This document shows, one piece after another, positions 1 to 7,770 of a DNA stretch of 64,000 bases. Positions within the stretch are counted from its first letter, which is position 1. Every line of letters begins with the position of its first letter. The position numbers and the translations under genes were made by a program. The notes under the pieces are model-generated. The model saw only the letters and a program-made list of their open reading frames with translations. It was not told the origin of the DNA and searched no databases. Source of the stretch: Onstottus_B arcticum (lineage in GTDB: Bacteria > Acidobacteriota > Blastocatellia > UBA7656); contig JBBPIE010000007.1 in the NCBI GenBank assembly GCA_038040485.1, positions 62,001-126,000 on the forward strand, read 5' to 3'.

Positions 1-623
1 GGCAGAACTCGAATCTGAGCGATCTGAAACTCCTTTTTCTCGGCGACTCTTAGCCAATACTCAATGAGCGCGTTGCCTGTCACATCGTCGAAGACGGGAG
101 CGTGACGCTGCGTATCAAAAACAAGATGGTGCGTGAGATTGAAGGCCGCGTGATTGTGAGACCACAACACTGGCGGAGTCCCGGATTCATCGTATGCGCA
201 GACAAGCGACGCTGAGCTACCCTCGTAGCCATGATGCCTGGCTTGACCAGCTATGTAATTGGCGATGACCGCGTCCTCAACCTTTCCGGTGCTCTTTGCG
301 AAATACCCTCGCGACCATAGTTTGCCTGCTTCCAATCCGCTGTACTCTGCGCATAGCGAGCGCGACAAATTGCCCCTGATCTTCTTCACCGCCTCGGCAA
401 CCGAGTGCTCAGGTCTCAAGCTCAAGACGAGACGAAGATGGTTCTCGTACGAATTCCTCTCGAGCAAATGGAACCGACAATGCTCACATATTGCGTTCAG
501 ATGTTCTTCGAGCGATGCGCGAATAGAAGGCGTGAGCACGGGCTTGTTTCGCTTGGTCCGGAGACAGATGTAGTAGTGAAGCTGATAGGCAGCGCTCGGA
601 ACGCTAAACGGAGCACTCTTCAT
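1..623 (-). CDS. IS200/IS605-type (Y1) transposase with two tandem domains, partial
   Basis: Translating the minus strand from the ATG at 621-623 gives an open frame to the window edge, so the C-terminus is missing. The first about 135 residues read like an IS200/REP-associated transposase: a start resembling YHLHY..TK..KPVL, then the segment ENHLRLVLSL where the family has HUH, and VIANYIAGQARHHGY where the catalytic tyrosine lies. The second histidine of HUH is replaced (HLR), so this domain may be inactive. After it the sequence restarts with HNHAAFNLTHHLVFDTQRHAPVF, broken here into parts: HNHAAFNLTHHLVF and DTQRHAPVF, which again look like the beginning of such a domain. A two-domain transposase is my inference. 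The two 73-bp repeats with hairpins at 662-807 lie just upstream and may be its substrate. Confidence 0.7.
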   Translation of the reverse strand, partial: MKSAPFSVPSAAYQLHYYICLRTKRNKPVLTPSIRASLEEHLNAICEHCRFHLLERNSYENHLRLVLSLRPEHSVAEAVKKIRGNLSRSLCAEYSGLEAGKLWSRGYFAKSTGKVEDAVIANYIAGQARHHGYEGSSASLVCAYDESGTPPVLWSHNHAAFNLTHHLVFDTQRHAPVFDDVTGNALIEYWLRVAEKKEFQIAQIRVL

Positions 624-661
624 TGCAGAAGCTTGCAACGCTTTTCCTGATAATATCAAGC

Positions 662-807
662 AGGCTGGAGCATCAGCGACCCACCTCTTACGAGGTGGGT
701 ATGCAGGAATGCGAGGGCGCGCGGCGCGGGATGTAGGCTGGAGCATCAGGGACCCACCTCTCACGAGGTGGGTATGCAGGAATGCGAGCGCATGCGGCGC
801 GGAGTGT
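662..807. repeat. Two tandem 73-bp repeats, each with a REP-like hairpin
   Basis: Units 662-734 and 735-807 are near identical. Each holds a 9-bp stem ACCCACCTC / GAGGTGGGT with a 4-nt loop (679-700 and 752-773), preceded by AGGCTGGAGCATCAG and followed by ATGCAGGAATGCGAG. The reverse complement ends in GCCTACA, as do the palindromes at 61592-61898, so the two families look related. Lying beside an IS200-type transposase suggests REP/BIME-like units moved by such an enzyme; that link is inference. Confidence 0.75.
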
Positions 808-831
808 AGGCGCAGTGACCCCATCCATTCG

Positions 832-861
832 TTAGCAGTCATACCACTCACTGAGTATAAT
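832..861 (+). promoter_or_regulatory. Sigma70-like promoter, leaderless antitoxin start
   Basis: TTAGCA at 832-837 and TATAAT at 856-861 are separated by 18 bp. The ATG of the antitoxin at 869 begins 7 nt after the -10 box, so transcription would start at or next to the start codon and no ribosome binding site is seen. Prediction by eye. Confidence 0.5.
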
Positions 862-868
862 TCGCAGT

Positions 869-1102
869 ATGGGCATGGCTTTTGAAGAGCTAGAGAAGCA
901 CGCTCGGGCGCTAAGCGCGGAAGCGAAGGCAACGCTGGCTCGCATCCTCATCCAAGAGCTAGACACAGCCATCGATCCCAATGCCGAGCAGTTATGGCTT
1001 GAGGGGGCTCAGCGTCGTTATGACGCCTTTGTCAGAGGCGAGATTGAGCCGCTTCCCGGCGACGAGGTGATACAGCGGGCGCGGGATTCCTTCAGACGTT
1101 AG
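869..1102 (+). CDS. Addiction-module antitoxin, TIGR02574/PF09720-like, orphan
   Basis: This 77-residue acidic helical protein has the pattern of putative addiction module components: an N-terminal FEELEKHARALSAEAKATLA helix, a LxxELD segment, and a C-terminal half ending RYDAFVRGEIEPLPGDEVIQ. Family members neutralise RelE/ParE-type mRNA interferases encoded directly downstream. No intact toxin follows. A short downstream frame around 1108-1200 carries YAITAPHKKEEGYG, faintly like a RelE C-terminus, so the toxin may have been deleted. A second ATG at 875 (MAFEELEKHA) is an equally good start. The TATAAT 7 nt upstream favours a leaderless transcript. Confidence 0.75.
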   Translation: MGMAFEELEKHARALSAEAKATLARILIQELDTAIDPNAEQLWLEGAQRRYDAFVRGEIEPLPGDEVIQRARDSFRR

Positions 1103-1192
1103 ACCCCAAACGAATTACGCTGAAGTATGAATACAAAACTGATCAACGCCATCTGTATGCAATCACGGCCCCTCATAAAAAAGAAGAGGGAT

Positions 1193-1720
1193 ATGGCTGT
1201 ACAATCCCTAACTAGCGCAGTCAATGAGAAAACCCTAGATGAGATCATGATTGAGGTGATGAATTGTGCACAATGGATTCGCGTAGATTTGGAATTATTG
1301 CTTCGAACCGCCTTTTGGCTAACGTTGTCAGCAGATGAACTCCGTGCCAGGGTAGCTGCAGACCAAAGAGACTTAATTCAGAAATTCAAGAACCGACTCA
1401 GTCTGAGCGACAACGAAATCGAAGCGCTGTTGAAACGTTCGGATGATCTGTTAGAGGAACTGCCTGCAACCAACAAGCAAGTTGAGAACAACGCACAAAT
1501 ACTTGCGCGAGATATCTGGCATAGGGACAAATTGGCAAAGCTGTACGGGCATTTTCACGCTTTGCTATCGAAACTGGCTCACCCCGATCCGTTTTTTCTG
1601 TTCTTTCCTCAAATGCTGTCTGATCAGATTCCAGAGTTTCTTCTGCCAGACCTCTCACTATGCGCTGATGAGCTTGATAGTGAATGGAGAGAATTGCAGA
1701 GGGCAACGAAGGGCGTCTAA
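1193..1720 (+). CDS. Hypothetical protein, helical
   Basis: I do not recognise this protein of about 175 residues. It is mostly helical with no signal peptide or clear membrane segment. It contains LLLRTAFWLTLSADELRARV and later KLYGHFHALLSKLAHPDPF; the latter resembles segments seen in DUF5677-like proteins, but that is weak. An ATG at 1127 in the same frame would add 22 residues. I prefer 1193 because AGAGGG lies just upstream and the extra segment overlaps a possible toxin remnant. Its composition is more AT-rich than the genes to the right, which fits recent acquisition. Confidence 0.5.
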   Translation: MAVQSLTSAVNEKTLDEIMIEVMNCAQWIRVDLELLLRTAFWLTLSADELRARVAADQRDLIQKFKNRLSLSDNEIEALLKRSDDLLEELPATNKQVENNAQILARDIWHRDKLAKLYGHFHALLSKLAHPDPFFLFFPQMLSDQIPEFLLPDLSLCADELDSEWRELQRATKGV

Positions 1721-1755
1721 CTTCCAGCGAACCATTCAGCCTTGGCAAGATAGCA

Positions 1756-3114
1756 TCACTCAGGCAGTTCTTCTTGCTTCGGTTCTGGCAGCCAGAAGCT
1801 AGCAATCAATCCAATCGCGTAAACCAGAAAAGCTACCGCGGCGGCTCCGTAAGCAAGATGAGCTGCCGGAGTTGTTCCAGGCATCACAGCCGCGAACTGA
1901 GTCGTCAACAACGCCGCCGAAGTCCCTAACATTCTCCCTCCAACGTTAGCCGCAAAGCTCTCGCCTGTTCCGCGAAGGTGCGTAGGATAAACCCTCGGCA
2001 GATAGTTCCCCCAAAAGCTCAACTGCCCAACCGTGAACAATCCCGCGAAGAAGATTCCCCACTTCAAAAGCGCGAGATCATGCACCGCAGGATAGAGAAA
2101 CACCAGCGGAACGATAAACAGTCCCGGGATCTGAAACACGCGGAGCAGCTTGCGGCGCGAGACGATGCGAATGGCAAGAAACGCGAGCAGGAACCGGCCG
2201 GCCAATCCGCCAAGCTCCTGAAGCGTTTGAACGCCGGCGACTGTCGTCTGCACGATCTTCTGCCGCTCGGGAGGCGTCAGGCTGCTGTCGACTTGAACCA
2301 GCGCAGGCACGATCTGCGGCAGTTGCTGGATCGCGCCGAACGCCGCGCCAAGGCTGCAAGCAAAAATCAAAGCGCTGACCAGAGTCGTTCGCCGATACTG
2401 CGGTCTGAAGATCTCGGTGAAGCTCGGACGTTTGAGGGTTCCCGCCAGCTTCTTCTGTTGCCAGACCGGTGATTCGGGAAGGAAAGGACGAATGATGATC
2501 AGCGGGATTGCCGGTATCAGCCCGGAGATCAACAGGTAACGCCACGTGTCGTGACCACCCTGAATCGCGGGGAGCGAAAAAGCGATCTTCGCGATCAGGA
2601 GCGCCATCAGGCTAACCATGAATCCGCCGAGTGAGGAGAACGCTTGTGTATAGCCGATGACCGTTTCGCGCCGTTTGGGTTCCGGGAAGAGTTCCGCAAG
2701 CCACGCGACGGCCGCAACAAACTCCACGCACACGCCGACGAACGTCGTCGTCCTTAGCACCAGCAGCATCGGCAACGAAGTCGCAAAGCCGGCGCCGAGG
2801 GCCGAGAATGCATACAGCAAGATGCTCCAGGTTAAGATCCTTCGCCGCCCCAGCCGGTCCGTCAGATAACCGCCGAGCAAACCAAAGATCCCGCCGCACA
2901 CCGCCGGCACATAGAACATTAGATCGCGCCAGCGAGTGAACTCCGGTGTGCCGAACGTCAGCCCTCCGAGTTGCTCGAGCGCCGGCCGCAGAATCAGCGG
3001 AAGCATCAGCAGTTCGTAAGTATCAAAAGCAAATCCAATGACTGCGATGATGCAGATCAGCCACTGGATGCGCGTGAGGCGTGGAGGAGTTTCAGTCCCG
3101 GGCTTTGAAGTCAT
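1756..3114 (-). CDS. MFS transporter (metabolite/sugar porter type)
   Basis: The 452-residue protein has about twelve hydrophobic segments typical of the major facilitator superfamily, inner-membrane secondary transporters driven by ion gradients. The loop between segments 2 and 3 carries the family motif as GGYLTDRLGRRRIL at about residues 80-93. An acidic PEPKRRETVIGYTQ loop lies near residue 145, and PESPVWQQKKL follows the sixth segment, as in the sugar or aromatic-acid porter branches. The substrate cannot be read from sequence. The gene stands alone, converging on the short gene to its left, and its start faces the AT-rich pair at 3297-5366. Confidence 0.85.
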   Translation of the reverse strand: MTSKPGTETPPRLTRIQWLICIIAVIGFAFDTYELLMLPLILRPALEQLGGLTFGTPEFTRWRDLMFYVPAVCGGIFGLLGGYLTDRLGRRRILTWSILLYAFSALGAGFATSLPMLLVLRTTTFVGVCVEFVAAVAWLAELFPEPKRRETVIGYTQAFSSLGGFMVSLMALLIAKIAFSLPAIQGGHDTWRYLLISGLIPAIPLIIIRPFLPESPVWQQKKLAGTLKRPSFTEIFRPQYRRTTLVSALIFACSLGAAFGAIQQLPQIVPALVQVDSSLTPPERQKIVQTTVAGVQTLQELGGLAGRFLLAFLAIRIVSRRKLLRVFQIPGLFIVPLVFLYPAVHDLALLKWGIFFAGLFTVGQLSFWGNYLPRVYPTHLRGTGESFAANVGGRMLGTSAALLTTQFAAVMPGTTPAAHLAYGAAAVAFLVYAIGLIASFWLPEPKQEELPE

Positions 3115-3210
3115 AATGGGTTAGCATTCTTTGCGAAGTCGCGCCGAACGTCAAGATGGTGTGCTCCTTGTCAATTTGAGAAAAAGCTGATATTTGCGTT
3201 GGGATTTTTG

Positions 3211-3239
3211 TAGACAGGGTAGACTGTCAATGATATTAC
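3211..3239 (+). promoter_or_regulatory. Possible promoter for the 3297 gene pair
   Basis: TAGACA (3211-3216) and TATTAC (3234-3239) are 17 bp apart in an AT-rich stretch, about 58 bp ahead of the start codon. Both boxes differ from consensus, so this is tentative. Confidence 0.3.
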
Positions 3240-3296
3240 TTGGCCGCCTGCCTAACAAGCGGACGCTTCACAACCTTTCTTGAGTGAGGTTCTGCA

Positions 3297-4115
3297 ATGA
3301 GCATAAATGTAAACTTACTTCGCAAACACGTTCTTTTCTTTCTCATTCCAATTCTCATCAGCATCGTCTATTTAGGCAGCACAGTTCTATCGTCGGCGGC
3401 CAAGAAAGATAAAACTATCGTCACGGTCAACAATCTTACATGGTCTTGTGATCTATTGAATGTCGAAAAACATAAAGACCATATCAATGTATCTGTCCAG
3501 AATAACAGCAATAAGGCGATAACAGCCTTTGTTCTAACTTCGAGGATCGATGCGAGAACACTCTTTACGTTTAGAGAAGAGTTTGCTTTTTCAGAAGGTG
3601 ACAATGTGATACCTCCGGATCAAAGATACGATAAAGTAATTGGTATACCTGAGACATTGAATCGTAAATCCGAAATCACTCTTAGTCTTTCTTGTGTTGT
3701 TTATGAAGACGGAAGTAGTGAGGGCGACCAGAGAATCGTCCAGGATGTCGCAGATAACCGCTTGGGGCGGAAGATTCAAATTATGAAGATTCTTCCTGTG
3801 TTGGACAAGGTTTTGTATTTGTCTGAAACAGAAATGAGGGCTTATTGGAATGAAACGGCCAAGCAGGAACTTGACGCTGCTTTGAATGCGCCTGATCGAG
3901 ATTTCGCACTCAAGCTCAATAAAAAGTCGCTCAACAACGATCAACCTCACAATGAATCTGAAGACTTTAGATCAGGGGCTCGGACAGGAAAGGAAACTAT
4001 CTTTCGAGAGTATGAAGAACTAAAAGATCTACAAGAAAAACAAGGCACAGGTGCGCTTCGGGACAGAGTTATCGAGCTTAGAAAGCTCTATACAAAGATC
4101 GTAAACAAGCTCTAA
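3297..4115 (+). CDS. Membrane-anchored hypothetical protein
   Basis: This 272-residue protein has one N-terminal hydrophobic segment (about residues 12-33, FFLIPILISIVYLGSTVL), then a beta-rich domain (about 45-140) containing NVSVQNNSNKAITAFVLTS, a pattern seen in FxLYD-like or similar immunoglobulin-type extracytoplasmic domains. The C-terminal third is charged and helical. An uncleaved signal anchor with an exported domain is likely. No family is recognised. The gene is noticeably more AT-rich than its surroundings and is followed after 24 bp by another exported protein on the same strand, so they probably form a transferred two-gene unit. Confidence 0.7.
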   Translation: MSINVNLLRKHVLFFLIPILISIVYLGSTVLSSAAKKDKTIVTVNNLTWSCDLLNVEKHKDHINVSVQNNSNKAITAFVLTSRIDARTLFTFREEFAFSEGDNVIPPDQRYDKVIGIPETLNRKSEITLSLSCVVYEDGSSEGDQRIVQDVADNRLGRKIQIMKILPVLDKVLYLSETEMRAYWNETAKQELDAALNAPDRDFALKLNKKSLNNDQPHNESEDFRSGARTGKETIFREYEELKDLQEKQGTGALRDRVIELRKLYTKIVNKL

Positions 4116-4139
4116 AGCCTCAGCTGGTCAGGAGGACAA

Positions 4140-5366
4140 ATGAAACGCATAGGTTATACATTTCTTGTGGTGTTGGTGTGCCTTAATAGAGTTTTTGCGA
4201 CTGATTGTACTCCTGAACCTTTCGGTTCACCGGAAACATATCAGGGCTGTAATGGGATAACTAAAGATGTGCACTGGTTTGTCCAATGGCCAGATTCGGA
4301 AACCGGTAGCTTCCACTCATTTGGAACAGGCGATTGTGCCAATACAAATGTCTGTTGTTCCTCCGGGCAGGTAACAATAGAATGTTGGCCTGTATTCTGG
4401 CCGCCTGTTGCTTCGAGCAACGGAACATTTAGTCAATTGGTATTTAATAGGGGCACAAGGGCTGTTAGTAAGTCCTGCCAGGGTTGCACGAGCCCCATAA
4501 CCGTTCGGGAATGTTATAAAACTTCAGAGTCTTTTTATCAGGTTTCTCATACATGCCAAGAGAGTGGGGGGGAGTGCGCGGAGTGTATTCATGAATTCGA
4601 CTGCTTCACCTGTGCGAGTTCATCTTACTGTTCCGCAGGCATTTGCGAAGCCTATACGCCCATCGTGATCGACATAGATGGCAACGGATACCGTATGACT
4701 GACGCAGCGGGCGGCGTCGGATTCGACTTCAGAGGAAATGGTGTCTACGATTCTTTATCGTGGACTGCCGCGGGATCAGATGACGCCTGGTTGGCTCTTG
4801 ATCGAAACGGCAATGGAGCGATAGACAATGGCGCCGAGCTATTCGGTAGTGCCACTCCGCAGCCAAATACAGGCGGTCCTCGCAATGGTTTTATCGCATT
4901 GGCTGAGTTCGATAAGCCATCGAATGGTGGTAATGGTGATGCGCTTATTGATAGACGTGATGCGATTTTCGGTAGTGTCCTATTAGTGTGTTGGTCGATT
5001 GGAAAACCGCCAAGACGCCAAGAACGCCAAGGTTAAACCAAGAATCCATTGAGAATCTTGGCGCTCTTGGCGTCTTGGCGGTTGCTCGATGCGCCGACAA
5101 AAACAAGCAACACAACTTTATGACACTACCCGATTTTCTCCTCACTGCGTTTATGGCAGGATTCAAATCACAATGCGATCTCCGAGCCTTGGGAGCTAGC
5201 GACGCTAAGTACACTCAACGTAGCCTCTATTAACCTTGATTACAGGGAATCGAGGCGCACCGACCAGTATGGGAATCAGTTCCGTTACCGGGCCAGGGTG
5301 CGGGACGCCAGAGGCGCGCAAGTTAGTCGGTGGGCATGGGATGTATTCTTGCTTATTCAGCGTTGA
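4140..5366 (+). pseudogene. Secreted calcium-loop protein split by a 160-bp element
   Basis: The reading frame runs 4140-4970, is interrupted by an inserted element at 4971-5130, and resumes at 5139-5366 after the duplicated target site. Joining 4140-4970 to 5139-5366 gives one open frame of 352 residues, reading RRDAIF then SSLRLWQDSNHNAISEP across the junction. A signal peptide (residues 1-20) is followed by a cysteine-rich region to about residue 165. Then come aspartate-rich loops, DIDGNGYRMTD and DRNGNGAIDNGAELF, like EF-hand or dockerin calcium loops, and a C-terminal RYRARVRDARG segment. As it stands the insertion truncates it: the current frame ends at 5036 with about 21 foreign residues. 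Role unknown; probably a cell-surface or secreted protein. Confidence 0.85.
4971..5130. mobile_element. MITE-like inverted-repeat element, copy 1, with 8-bp target duplication
   Basis: The element is 160 bp. The left end reads GGTAGTGTCCTATTAGTGTG and the right end is its imperfect inverted repeat (CAACACAACTTTATGACACTACC, written here by its halves: CAACACAACTTTA, TGACACTACC). The 8 bp CGATTTTC occurs on both sides (4963-4970 and 5131-5138). The interior is a second fold-back, CCGCCAAGACGCC / GGCGTCTTGGCGG. It encodes no protein of its own. A second copy lies at 60823-60981. The mobilising transposase is not in the window. Confidence 0.88.
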
Positions 5367-5674
5367 ATGGGTTAGGGAGTTCTTGTAATTCGCTGGCGCG
5401 TTTATTTTTTCAGAACGGAATGTCCTAGTTTAAGGTACTGAAAACACCTTCGTTGCATCGTAGTCTCCCACCTTCTCGGCGCTTCACAAGCTCTTCGCCC
5501 AATGTGGCTCCCTATCGGCACCGAGTGAGGCGGGCCTGTCGATGAACCAGGTTTTCAGGCTCGCTTCACCCCTGAACTTCTGACTTCCACTTCTAATCGA
5601 GCGGTCGGACATGGCTCACAATCGTGCTGCCGGAACGTGCGAATCGCTAACACACCGGCTTCATATAGGCTCCG
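5367..5674. other. Intergenic stretch, nothing recognised
   Basis: About 300 bp between the remnant of the split gene and the 3' end of the symporter gene. I see no gene, strong hairpin or repeat here. Confidence 0.5.
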
Positions 5675-7303
5675 TTAAAGATTATCCGCGAAGTACCGAC
5701 CGATCGTCGTGTTCGCCGGCCGCGCTGTAAGCCACGAGACGACAACCAACAAGATCGCTGAGATGATCGTCATCGGAACGACTGGCATCAATCCAAAGAC
5801 CGCAGTCCCGCCCGGTGTTCGCGACAACACTTCAACTCCCGCGATCGACCACATCACAACAGAAGGGCCAGGCGCCGGCGCGGGAACCATGTATTGAAAG
5901 AGAGCGACGGCCGCGACCGACAGCGCCGCCCAGATCGTGCTCGCAAGTGCGCCCCATTTCGTGCTCCGCTTCCAGAACAATGCTGCGACCAGAAGCGGGG
6001 ACAGCGCCGCGTAGCCCGAGAACGCATACTGCACTGCCAGATCGAAGATGTTCTGCGGGGCTCGGAGCGCGATTGTATAAGCGACGATTGTTATCACGAT
6101 GATGAACAGCCGGCCGGTGTGAACCTGCGCGGCTTCGCCAAAGCGCTTCTTGCCGCCATAGAACGCAAAGACGTCTTCGGTGAACATCGTTGACAACGCG
6201 AGAATCTGAGAATCGCTCGCCATCACCGCAGCCATGATCCCCGCGCCTAAAAGCCCGGCCAGCCAGATCGGCGCATAACGTTCCAACAGCAGCAACAACA
6301 CATCGTCCGCTATCATCTTCTCGCGCAACGCATCGCGCTCATCGGGTAACAGCTTCGGGCCTTCAGTCGCAAGCGTTCGTCGTGCTTCGATCTTCTCCTG
6401 AATCTTCGGGACGTCAGTCGCCCGATTCGCCATCACACCCAGAAAAACACACGGCATCCAAAGCGCCAGCATGCAGATCGGATACAGGATCACGGTTCTC
6501 TTGAACTGACTCATCTTGCGCGCGGTCAGGCAGAAGATCGTTATGTGCGGAAACGCAATCGACGACAGCGGTATAAAAGTGTAGCTGAAGAAAAACAGCG
6601 GCGAGACTCGCTCGCGCGTCAGAAGCGGCGAGGTAGCGGGCGAAGTGAGCAGCGCTTCGGCCGACTCGCGAAACCCGCCCATCCCAACTCCGATCACCAC
6701 GAGCGCTATAGCTCCGAAGCACAAGAACAGCACCGTCTGAAAGGTGTTCACCCAGGCGGTCCCGCGCATGCCGCCAAAAAACACATAAGACATCACCACC
6801 ATCGCGACCAGCGCGCCTCCGAGCCAGAACGGGACCTTGCCGCCGCTGATCGCGCTCAGTGCCGTGCCTCCACCCATCACGCCAATGATGATGTAAGGAA
6901 TGAGGAACGCCGCCTGAACCACGAAGATGACCGTCCCGATGTGGCTGCACTCCCAGCGGTCCCGAAACATTTGAACGGGTGTGATAAAGCCATGCTTCTT
7001 GCCAAGCGCCCATACTCGTGTGCCAACGAAGAACAGCGAAAGAGGAATTATCAACGCCGACGATGAAGCCATCAGCCCGAACGTCACGATGCCGTTGTTG
7101 AACGCGTGCCCCGACGAGCCGAGGATTGCGAACGCGGTCATGTTCGTCCCGAACAGCGAAAACAGAAACACGTAAGGTCCGAGCGAGCGGCCGGCGAGGA
7201 AGTAGTCTTCGGCCTCTTCGCGATGGGCCGACCTTCTAAATGCAAAGATGCCGATGTAGAGAACAACGGCTAAATAGCAAAAGACGAAGACGGCTGGGAT
7301 CAC
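5675..7303 (-). CDS. Sodium:solute symporter (SSS family)
   Basis: This 542-residue protein has about thirteen membrane segments. It shows the SSS hallmark of a short N-terminal segment followed by EDYFLAGRSLGPYVFLFSLF (about residues 32-51) and a region MGGGTALSAISGGKVPFWLG. SSS proteins import organic solutes (sugars, amino acids, carboxylates) with sodium; the substrate is not readable. Its start codon overlaps the stop of the DUF3311 gene by 4 nt, so the two are translationally coupled. DUF3311 proteins are known neighbours of SSS transporters, like the small subunits of other symporters. Confidence 0.9.
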   Translation of the reverse strand: MIPAVFVFCYLAVVLYIGIFAFRRSAHREEAEDYFLAGRSLGPYVFLFSLFGTNMTAFAILGSSGHAFNNGIVTFGLMASSSALIIPLSLFFVGTRVWALGKKHGFITPVQMFRDRWECSHIGTVIFVVQAAFLIPYIIIGVMGGGTALSAISGGKVPFWLGGALVAMVVMSYVFFGGMRGTAWVNTFQTVLFLCFGAIALVVIGVGMGGFRESAEALLTSPATSPLLTRERVSPLFFFSYTFIPLSSIAFPHITIFCLTARKMSQFKRTVILYPICMLALWMPCVFLGVMANRATDVPKIQEKIEARRTLATEGPKLLPDERDALREKMIADDVLLLLLERYAPIWLAGLLGAGIMAAVMASDSQILALSTMFTEDVFAFYGGKKRFGEAAQVHTGRLFIIVITIVAYTIALRAPQNIFDLAVQYAFSGYAALSPLLVAALFWKRSTKWGALASTIWAALSVAAVALFQYMVPAPAPGPSVVMWSIAGVEVLSRTPGGTAVFGLMPVVPMTIISAILLVVVSWLTARPANTTIGRYFADNL

Positions 7304-7647
7304 CGCTGGGCGTCCTCCCGTGAGGAGCTGAGAGGGTGATCGGGAGACGGGGCGACGGGGAGAAGGGGCGAGGGGGAGATGCGGAGACGCGCTATCGCCC
7401 CCTCGCCCCCTCCCCCCGTCGCCCCGTCTTCTCGTTCCTCCTCGCCCACTCCCTCCAGTTGGGAAGGCCAGGCGTGCTTAACAAGCATCCATATCACAAG
7501 CGCGGTAACGACCGTGTAGCACGCGTGATAGAAGAGCCCGATGGGAAGGAAGCCGAAGACGAGTGGACGCGCCGTGCGCCAGAACCAGAAGTCCTGATGC
7601 AAGGCATAGAGAGCACTCACAATGATCAGCAGCAGTGCTCGCTTCAT
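7300..7647 (-). CDS. DUF3311-like small membrane protein, partner of the symporter
   Basis: The first about 65 residues hold two hydrophobic segments (LLLIIVSALYAL and a longer one around YHACYTVVTALVIWMLV), as in DUF3311 proteins, which usually precede SSS symporters. The start is the ATG at 7645-7647. The rest, EEEREDGATGGGGEGA onward, is low-complexity and is encoded by a G-rich fold-back repeat at 7343-7433. The natural C-terminus has therefore probably been replaced by repeat-derived sequence. The overlap ATGA with the symporter start is preserved despite the insertion. Confidence 0.7.
   Translation of the reverse strand: MKRALLLIIVSALYALHQDFWFWRTARPLVFGFLPIGLFYHACYTVVTALVIWMLVKHAWPSQLEGVGEEEREDGATGGGGEGAIARLRISPSPLLPVAPSPDHPLSSSREDAQR
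7343..7433. repeat. G/C-rich fold-back repeat inside the DUF3311 gene
   Basis: On the plus strand GAGACGGGGCGACGGGG and following G-runs (7344-7379) are mirrored by C-runs ending CGTCGCCCCGTCTTC (7394-7432). The arms pair almost fully around a short centre. It encodes the unusual tail of the protein at 7300-7647. The G-run strand could also form quadruplexes. Confidence 0.7.
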
Positions 7648-7770
7648 TCGAACTTGTTCGCAACCGTTGGCAAAATGCCTGCGTACTATGGCATAGCGTC
7701 GAGGAAAATTGCAACGCTCTCAGCCGGTTGCTACAATGAATTGCGACTAGAATGACGTCTGAAAGAAACG

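Noticed and set aside
662..807. CRISPR or Rho-independent terminators
   Set aside because: Only two units in direct tandem with identical spacers; no T-runs follow the hairpins.
4988..5233. Small ORFs reading TPRTPRLNQ and similar through the inverted-repeat element
   Set aside because: They are translations of the fold-back repeat; the same artefact recurs at 60840.
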